NCBI RefSeq assembly: GCF_020360975.1 | Contig: NW_025408681.1 | Coordinates: forward strand, 1,426,001 to 1,490,000 | Direction: 5' to 3' | Length of the DNA: 64,000 nt | Source: Hirsutella rhossiliensis | Taxonomy: Eukaryota > Ascomycota > Sordariomycetes > Hypocreales > Ophiocordycipitaceae | Shown: in pieces, positions 56,319 to 64,000 of the stretch | How positions within the stretch are numbered: the first letter of the stretch is position 1 | How the letters are laid out: each line of letters begins with the position of its first letter | Position numbers and translations under genes: made by a program | Notes under the pieces: generated by a model | What the model was told of the DNA's origin: nothing | Databases searched by the model: none | The model's input: the letters and a program-made list of their open reading frames with translations, nothing else

Positions 56319-56810
56319 TATCGCGAAGCGTAGCTTGATTTCGTAGTTCTTAGAGATATCCCTTAGTATAAGGGACCTAGGAAGCTAAAAACACCTAGTA
56401 TAAAAAACAGGTTTTAAAGAAGGAGCTAAAAAGAGGTATAGAAAGAAGGGTAGGGGTATAAGGGGAAGCAGAAGTAGCGATAGCTTCCTATAGAGGTAGC
56501 GAGAGATAAGACGGATATACCGGTAACGGCTAAAAAGGAGGGGAAAAACCGGTAAAAAGCTTAATAGTTAAAGGGATATTAATAGCTTCTTTAAGTAAGA
56601 TCTTCTTTATTAATTAAGATGCTAGACGGGTATAAAGAAGGGCGTTAGATAAAGGAAAGAAGGATAATTAAGGCAATATAATAATTACTCCCCTACCGTA
56701 ATTACTACTCCTATAAGAATTAAATATCTCTGCCCTACCTATCCGACCCCTTACTTTTACTTTTACCTTTATATATTTTATATATACTTCTTATATCTCT
56801 CTTCGCGAGA
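56319..56810 (+). repeat. copia-beta 3 5' LTR (492 bp) and primer site
   Basis: It starts tatcgcgaagcg, ends cttcgcgaga, and is followed by gttataagcccggg (56811-56824). Relative to copia-beta 1 and 2 it has an insertion-like difference near 56400 (aaaaacaggttt), shared with its 3' LTR and, in part, with the solo LTR at about 50515-50530. Two LTR subtypes therefore exist. Confidence 0.9.
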
Positions 56811-56829
56811 GTTATAAGCCCGGGAGGAA

Positions 56830-59800
56830 TAGAATTCCTATACCTTCTAGCTACTATAAAAGGCACCTTTCTTATATCCCTCGTAGCTTCCTTTTACCCC
56901 TCTTACTAGAAAAGCCGATTTTTACTTAACCTTTCTACCCTTCCCTATAATAATAACGAAAACCGACTCCTTTACTATCCCTACGGTCCGTAGGACGATT
57001 CTTATAGAGCCCTAAGATTAGGATAAGTAGGTAATAGAGCTACGGGCTTATATAGATAGAACTATCTATAATTTAATCTTCTCTAATAAGTAGGACCCTC
57101 TTAAGCCCCTTCTTCGTCCTAGGGTAATAGAATTTATAGAAGGAGCTTCCCTCTTCTCCGAGCTAACCTCCGTATAATAGAGAGCTTTTTCTACTACCTT
57201 AGGTAACTACGAGAGTTACCGTAAGGAATACCTTTACGAGACGAAGCTACTAACTACTATACGTATAGTAATAACGGAATCTATTAGTGCCGTAAAGCTA
57301 ATTACTCTTCGAGAGGAAGAGACTCCTAGGTAGTAGCTTTTAAAGCTTAAGACCTTAATAGCTCCCTTAAGGGGCTATATAACTAACCGTATTAAGAAGA
57401 CCTATATAGTATATCTAAGAGCCTTCTTTACTAGAAACCTACTAGCTTTATCGTAGCTAGCTATATAGGAAGAAATCCTCGAGGAAGCTAACTAATACTT
57501 CTATATAGAAGCTCTTTCCGGCTAGTAGCTATAGGATATATCTCTACTAATAAAGCCTATTAGTAATAGTTACTCGACTATCTTTTAAGAAGCTAGCTAG
57601 GAACTAAACGAAGAGGCTGCTAGAGTATAATAGTAAGTAGTCTTATTCCTTTATAGCTAGCACTTAACCTAGACGGCTTAACCTACTACCCCTATAGCTG
57701 CTATAGCCCCTATTACTACGGCTCCCGCTACTACTACGGCTATTACTCCTTTAGCTCCTCCTCCCTTAAGAGTATTAACCCTGTCTTTAACGGCTGCCCC
57801 GGTCCCGGCTCCGCCTCTTACTCTAGGCCTAGCCCCGGTCCCGGCTCCGCCTCTTACTCCGGGCCCGCCCCCGGTCCCGTTAGTTAGACCGGCCCGACTA
57901 GTCCCCTAATAGACCTTTTAGTCTATTAGTCGAAAGATTAAGGAACTAGTCGAAATCGAACCTCTTTATTAAAATTAGTAATAAGGGGTAAAAAGGGGGG
58001 GTTTTTAAGCAAACCTTTTAGATCGGGATAAGGATTCCTCGAAGAAACGAAAGACTAAGCGAAATAGCTACCTAGCCTATAAATCCCTAGGCTATCGATT
58101 ATTATAATACTAGTAGGTCTTCGAGGAAAACCGACCTAAAGGATTTAACCCTTTAAAGAGGCTATAAGAAACGATATAATAGTCTCTTAAGGAGGACCCC
58201 TCGTTATAGAAGAAGATAGATAAGATTCGGGTTACTAAGAAATAGTAACTAACGCCGCTGGCCTTATTCGAGCCGTAAATTCGAGGAAAAATCGTTAGTA
58301 TAGTAAATCCGGCCTTCGTCTTCCCTACGGATTAATAAAGCTAAGACTAACCGTTAGAGCCCTCCGATTATCCCCTACGAAAATCAGCTATCCTTAACTT
58401 TAGTGCTTCCCTTAATATCTATAATATACTCTTACGATTCCGGTCCTTTAAGAAGGCACGAAGGGAATACCTTATTGCCGGGGAATTAACCGTATAGATA
58501 GAGGGATATAGAAGGGTGAATTTTACAATGAAATTACCTAACGGGTCTATATAAATTCTTTAAAGAAAAAGGGTAGCTTTTTGCCCTTAATTTTTAACGA
58601 GCTTAATTTCCTTCCGCTTTCTTTAAGAGGAAGGAATCTTCTAGGATATAACGTCTAAGCCTATAAGGCTAGTCTAGAAGAATCAGACTATTAAGCTTAT
58701 CGAGGAGAAATTCGGTTAATTTATTCTTAAATTCCGACCTATCCTTAGGAAGGAATCTCTTAAGAAGTTAGCTTTCCCTACTTAAAGGAGGGTAGGTTTA
58801 AAGGACCCTCTTTTAGCAGCCTAAGGAGACGGCATTCTTTAGCACGTATAACTTAGTTACCCGGGCCCCCTAGCTTTATATAAGCTAGGCTAATAATAGG
58901 GCGTACGAATAAGGGGCTTAAAGACCGTCGAATATAAATACTACGGCTAAGGAAAGACTAAGAGACGAATTTCTAGACGAACGCCTTTATAGCCGGACTA
59001 GCCGTATAAGGAAATTTAGGTCGACTAGACCAACGTTTCTAGGGACTAGGAAAGCTTCGTTAGGGTAATGTTTTTTATAGACGCTTTTTTAAGGATAGTT
59101 TTCCCTTATTTCTTATAGACCTACCTAAGTAAGTATAACTAGTTTGCCCTCTAGGACTTCGTTAACTAGATAAATTCCTACTTTAGCTACGAGGTAAAGA
59201 AGATACGGTTTAACGGAGAGCTATTTACGAAGGATATCTTAAATTAGCTTCGAAAAAGGGGCATTTTACCCCTCCTATTAGCACCGAATACCTAGGCCTA
59301 GAACGGAGGGGCAGAAAGATTAAGGGTTGCTATAATAAAAAGGGCCCGTACGATAAGACTTACTATAAAGCTTCTATACGACCTTTAGAAGGAAGTCGTT
59401 AAGACCGCCTATTACCTTTAGAACCGGACCCTAAGGACCTAAGGAATAGACTAGAAATCTCCCCTTAAGCTCTTTATAGAAAAGGGGGCCTCGCTAGCCT
59501 ACCTTTATACCTATAGCTATAAGGTATACGTATAACTACCGATACGCAGCTAAAAAGGAAGAATAAAAGAAAGCTTAATCCTAGAGCCTTTATTAGTTAC
59601 CTCGTTAGTTATAATTCTACGAATATCTTCCGGATCTAGATTCCTCTTCTACGAAAGGTTATTTCGACTTAGGATATAATTTTCTATAAATCTAGCTTCT
59701 TCGATAGAAAGAGGGATTAATAGCCCCTCTTACTCTTATAACGTTAGCTAATATAGAAGATTTAAATCCCCCCTTCTTAATAGTCTTAAGAAGAGGTCTT

Positions 59801-62190
59801 AGATAAGGAAACGGAGGAAGAAACCGACGTCGAAGTAGTCGAGGATAACGCTAACTTTAAAGAAGAAGAGGAAGCTACTAGATTAAATAATCTAGATAAA
59901 GAAGGAGACTATAGGAAAGCGGTAGAGCTAGAATACGCCTACCTTCCTACGCCTCCTCTTATAGAATAAGAAGAAGATCTAGAAGCAGCTTTTTCGGTTA
60001 GTCTTTCTATCTCGACCCCTAAGGGGGTAGGAAAGGCACCTCTCTTAAAGGATTACTAGGCTGCCTTTATATCCCTACTTCGAGAAGCAAAGGAAGGTAT
60101 AGGGCCTAATATAGTTATAAAAGAAGACTAATCTCTCCCTTATTTTAATCGTTTTTCTAACTTCTATCTAACGCCTATAAAAGACGGTTCTTATAGAGCA
60201 TTTATAGTAGGCTAGCTTTTTAAGCCTCTATTAGTAAGGAGGGTATATAAAAGAGACCTCCTAGACCTACTAGTAAACTAAAAGCAGCTAGAAAAATACC
60301 CCTTTAAAGACTAGTTTTTCTAGGCCTAGAAAGACTACCTAGCCTTATATAAGGAGATAGGGTCTTTTAAAGAGGTCCTTAAGGAAAAAGTAAGAGGAAA
60401 ATAGGTCCTTAGCTATAAGTAGGTCTTTATCTATAAGACTAATAAATATAGCTTCCTTTAAAAGTATAAAGCCTAGCTAGTTATCTATAGGAATTAATAG
60501 GAAAAGGGGGATCTACCTACTAGGGCAACTACCCTAGTAGGGATATCTTTTTAGACCCTTATAGCTATAATAGTAGAATTTAACCTCGAGCTCGATTAGA
60601 TAGATATAGTTAACGCCTTTATTAACTGCCTACTTAAGGAAGAAGAAGTTATCTATATACGACTTCCTCTTAGTTTTTAATAACTAGGAAAGGTTCTATA
60701 GCTTAAGAAAGCTCTATACGGACTATAAAGACTACCCCTTCTTTAGCAATAGCATTTAATAGGTTCCCTTAAAGCCCTAGGCTTTAAGAAAGTCCCTTTA
60801 AAACCGTATATAATATAGAAGGGTAAAATCACGGTCTTCTTTTACGTCGACGATATTATCTAGGCCTACCTAAAAGAGAAAGAAGCTACTACTAGGGAGG
60901 CTATACGAGGCCTATAATAAAGGTATAAGATAACTAAGCTAGGAGAGCTAAAGTAGTTCCTAGGGATATAAATCCTTTAGAATAAGTCCTAATAGACTAT
61001 CTAGCTTACCTAAGACGCCTATATCGATAAGGTCGCTTATAAATTCCTTCTTAATTCCCTCGATAAGAAGCTTCCCTCTACGCCTATATTAGATAAAGAG
61101 CTTTTACCTAATCCGTCCTTTTAAGCTAGGGAGTAAGAGAAATACTAATATTAATAGAAGGTAGGCTCCTTGCTTTTTTAGCTATTTCTACTAGACCGAA
61201 TATCTCTTTTATAGTCTCCTAGCTAGCTAGGTATAACTAGAATCCTAGCCCTAGGCATTAAGAAGTAGTAGATAGAGCTATCCTTTATCTCTATTTAACG
61301 AGATTAAATAGTCTACGCTTAGGAGGGTAGGGAAGGAAATAAGCTACCGAAATCTTCCTTTATATCAGCGATTCGTCCTTTACGGATAATTCCTTAGATA
61401 GAAAGAGCTTATAAGGGTATATTATATCCCTTTTTAAAGGAACTATTGCTTAGAGAGCTTCGAAGTAAGCTACCGTTATAACTTCTAGTACGGAGATAGA
61501 GCTACTAGCTCTTTTAGAAGCGTTAAAAGAAGCGATTTTCCTTAGCTAGCTATTAATATCTCTACGACTATAAATTCCGACCCTATTAGCTATAGAATAC
61601 GATAATATATAGACTATATAAATTCTTATAGAAAATAGTAAGTTATTAACCTAGCTATAGTATATCGATATCTACTAGTATTAGTTACGCTAAGAAGTCT
61701 AAAGGGGACTTATTTCTATCTATTAGGTTCTAACGGTATCGATAAAAGCCGATAGTCTTATAAAGCCCTTACTAAAGTAAAAGCTAGCTATCTTTTTATA
61801 GTAAATTAGGCTAGAAGACGTTTAAAAGAAGCTATCCTTAGAGGCCCGCCTTAAGAGTCTATAAGAGGAGCTAATAGTATATAGGAGGAAGGAGACGTCT
61901 ATAGCCGAAGAGAGGAATTAGGACTTATCTTAAAGGAGGGCCCCTAGCTTAATTAGGACTTATTCTTCTTAAAGGCCCCCTTTTTAAGGACTTATCCTTA
62001 GAGAAGCCCCCCTTTCTTATAGGACTTAATTTCCTCCTTAGGCCCCTTTTTCCTAAAGTAGGTCTAAAAGAGCCTAGGGCTAAAACCCGGATTTCTTAAG
62101 TAGTGGATAAGTATAGACTAAGACCTCCTCTATACGCTTACCGGCCTAGGTATTTAGCTTTACCCTTTCTATAAGGGCAGGCTATAGCTA
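56830..62190 (+). pseudogene. copia-beta 3 gag-pol, most complete frame of the family
   Basis: A Gag-like N-terminus extends to about 57660. A Pro/Ala/Thr-rich linker at about 57690-57900 includes a duplicated ggtcccggctccgcc unit at about 57800 and 57837. The region before integrase is at about 58560-59000 and the integrase core at about 59010-59450, with FFIDAF at about 59070. An acidic linker lies at about 59800-60000. Reverse transcriptase is at about 60330-60960, with VNAFINCLLKEEE and an intact FYVDDII at about 60837-60857. RNase H is at about 61300-61700, with a region like AEIELLALLEALKEAIF. The frame has many RIP stops and cannot be translated. Confidence 0.83.
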
Positions 62191-62198
62191 AGGGGGTG

Positions 62199-62690
62199 TA
62201 TCGCGAAGCGTAGCCTAATTTCGTAGTTCTCGGAGATATCCCTTAGTACGAGGGACCTAGGAAGCTAAAAACACCCGGTATAAAAAATAGGTTTTAAAGA
62301 AGGAGCTAAAAAGAGGTATAGAAAGAAGGGTAGGGGTATAAGGGGAAGTAGAAGTAGCGATAGCTTCCTATAGAGGTAGCGAGAGATAAAACGGATATAC
62401 TAGTAACGGCTAGAAAGGAGGGGAAAAACCGGTAAAAGGCTCGGTAGTTAAAGGGACATTAGTAGCTTCTTTAAGTAGGATCTTCTTTATTAATTAAGAT
62501 GCTAGACGGGTATAAAAAGGAGCGTTAGATAGAGGAAAGTAGGATAATTAAGGTAATATAATAATTACTCCCCTACCGTAATTACTACTCCTATAAGAAT
62601 TAAATATCTCTACCCTACCTATCTAACCCCTTACTTTTACTTTTACCTTTATATATTTTATATATACTTCTTATATCTTTCTTTACGAGA
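62199..62690 (+). repeat. copia-beta 3 3' LTR (492 bp) and polypurine tract
   Basis: The tract aagggggtg immediately precedes it (62190-62198). It is a full-length match to the 5' LTR, with the last bases tttacgaga (RIP of cttcgcgaga). Flanking ATACT at 62691-62695. Confidence 0.9.
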
Positions 62691-62695
62691 ATACT

Positions 62696-63320
62696 AGATT
62701 TACTTTTAAACTAAATAATACGTATTTTAAAGAGTTAAATACTATCTAGAAATATTTAAATAAATACGCTAACCTAGGGATAATTTATTACTATAATATC
62801 CCTTATACGTATAATTTTATAAAAGGGTATTCCGACGCTAGCTAGGCGTCTAACCTTATAGATAGAAAATCCGTTTTTAGATACTATTTCTATATTTATA
62901 AAAATATTATAAGTTAGGCTAGCTAAAAGTAAAGTTCTATAGCCTTATTAACCTACGAAGCTAAATTTATTACCCTTAGGGAGGCTAATAAAGAAGCTTT
63001 ATATCTAAATCGGCTATTTTATTCGATAAATAATAGCTTATTTATTAGAATTCCTAATACTATACCTCCTATCTTAACGGATAACGAGGCAGCTATTAAA
63101 TTAGCTAAAAATCCGGAATCTTATAAAAAGACAAAGTATATAGATATTGCTTACTTCTATACCTAAGAAAATATTAGGGAAAAGAGGATCCGGATTTTCT
63201 ATATTAAATCCGAAGATAATATTACTAATATATTTACTAAGGAACTAAAAAGAGAAAAGTTCTTTAAGTTCTAAGAGCTTCTTTTACTTAGGGAATTAAA
63301 AGAGCCTTAAAAAGAAAAGC
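62696..63320 (+). pseudogene. copia-alpha 2 pol, RNase H and C-terminus
   Basis: RNase H has SDAS and YEAKFITL at about 62830-62980, and the DNEAAIKLA segment is at about 63080-63105. Beyond this, 63106-63310 holds the usual end of Ty1/copia pol, with KKTKYIDIAYFY, then IKSEDNITNIFTKELKREKFF. This C-terminal part is the segment deleted in copia-alpha 1. The stop is near 63310. Confidence 0.8.
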
Positions 63321-63694
63321 TTATATACCTTTAATAGAGGTTTTTTAGCTATCTTTCGCTTTCTTAGCTTTTCTTTTATATATAACTAAAAGGTTTTTTC
63401 CTTTAAAAAGGTTTCTTATTAGTAAAAAACAACTTATAAAAATAGGGTTTTTCCTTATTAAAGGTTTCCTATAATAACTTTATAAGGCTTTTTCCTTATA
63501 AAGGTTTACCTAAAAAAAAGAGAAAAAGTTATAATTATAACTAGGATTTTTCCTACTTAGGTTTTTTCCTAGAAAGGGTTTTAAAATCTTCCCTTATATT
63601 CCTATTATATACCTTATTCTTAATAAGGATAATTCTACTATATAAGAAATAACTAATAAAGAGCACTATTTACTTAGTACTATTTAAAGGAGGC
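63321..63694 (+). other. copia-alpha 2 3' untranslated region and polypurine tract
   Basis: This is AT-rich sequence with several direct repeats of aaaggtttcct/aaaggttttttcc type (for example 63390-63425 and 63455-63480). One of them is the probable breakpoint of the deletion in copia-alpha 1. The polypurine tract aaaggaggc is at 63686-63694. No coding frame. Confidence 0.7.
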
Positions 63695-64000
63695 TATAAA
63701 AATATACCCTTATACTCCTATTTTACTATTATAAAGAAATAATAATTATAAGGAGGCTTTATAGAATAAGCTAGTAAAAAGAGGCTCTATAATATAGTCT
63801 AAGGGAATAACCCTTAAAGATAAAGACCTCTATTAGATATCTATACCTTCCTTTAAGAAACGTAGGTTAAGATAAGCCTATACTAATAAAATAAAATATA
63901 TATAAATTATATAAGTTAATTACGAGTAGAATAGATACCCTATTGCCTATTCTAGCCTAGCGGTCTTAAAGATATCCGCGATATAAGAATAGGTAGGGTA
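63695..64000 (+). repeat. copia-alpha 2 3' LTR, cut by window end
   Basis: It starts tataaaaatataccc and aligns with the first 306 bases of the copia-alpha LTR, with many G-to-A and C-to-T changes. The rest lies beyond the window. Confidence 0.88.

Larger units (their letters stand above)
56319..62690 (+). mobile_element. copia-beta 3, complete Ty1/copia element (6,372 bp)
   Basis: The 492-bp LTRs are at 56319-56810 and 62199-62690, with ATACT at 56314-56318 and 62691-62695. It has no nested insertion and no large deletion, so it is the length reference for the family. It is inserted between reverse transcriptase and RNase H of copia-alpha 2. Confidence 0.95.
51331..64000 (+). mobile_element. 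copia-alpha 2, full-length but 3' LTR cut by the window; contains a miniature element and copia-beta 3
   Basis: The 5' LTR is 51331-52026 and the partial 3' LTR starts at 63695. Removing 55577-55955 and 56319-62695 leaves a co-linear homologue of copia-alpha 1 plus the pol C-terminus that copy 1 lacks. It is inserted in SINE copy 3. The right target duplication is outside the window. Confidence 0.9.

Overview
This window looks like deep heterochromatin of a filamentous ascomycete (Pezizomycotina-type) genome in which repeats are destroyed by repeat-induced point mutation (RIP). CpA and TpG are scarce almost everywhere and TpA is greatly over-represented. No open reading frame is longer than 90 codons. 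When the old reading frames are followed, nearly all stops are TAA or TAG at positions where Gln or Trp codons would be expected. No host gene was found. I could assign essentially every base to a transposable element.

The layout is a stack of nested insertions. Most internal junctions are fixed by 5-bp target-site duplications (TSDs) and by continuity of the interrupted host element. Names are mine: gypsy-gamma and gypsy-delta are Ty3/gypsy chromoviruses; copia-alpha and copia-beta are Ty1/copia elements. The outermost host is gypsy-gamma(-), at 687-1419, 13702-14031 and 45720-50345. A copia-beta (1420-13696), itself carrying a copia-alpha (5848-11823), sits in its left part. A complete gypsy-gamma(+) (14032-45714, TSD ACTAT) sits in its middle. 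Inside gypsy-gamma(+) are a copia-alpha solo LTR (18740-19435), a complete gypsy-delta(+) (21533-44301, TSD AGTAG) and a miniature LTR element in the 3' LTR. Gypsy-delta(+) is split by gypsy-delta(-) (27341-41048, TSD GTTAA), which is split by a copia-beta(-) (27834-33685, TSD ACTAT). The deepest path is five levels. The right end holds a 5'-truncated SINE (from about 50341) with a copia-beta solo LTR (50456-50922) and a copia-alpha (51331 to beyond the window). That copia-alpha contains a miniature LTR element (55577-55950) and a full copia-beta (56319-62690). A gypsy-delta LTR (217-686) closes the left end.

Three less ordinary layers stand out. First, each of the three gypsy elements whose 3' end is visible carries an additional decayed ORF between pol and the 3' LTR on the ANTISENSE strand (about 545, 204 and 240 codons). 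The three encode different proteins, and the two gypsy-delta copies differ in both this ORF and their LTR U3 while sharing pol. Second, three terminal-repeat retrotransposons in miniature (393, 393 and 374 bp, two families) share the primer-binding site and polypurine tract of copia-beta and are much less mutated than their surroundings. Third, there is an unusually long (about 770-786 bp) tRNA-headed SINE with a (TAA)n tail.

The autonomous families supplied Gag, protease, integrase (with a chromodomain in both gypsy families), reverse transcriptase and RNase H. All visible copies are now dead. Coordinates of LTRs, TSDs and insertion points are read directly. Domain edges inside decayed ORFs are approximate.
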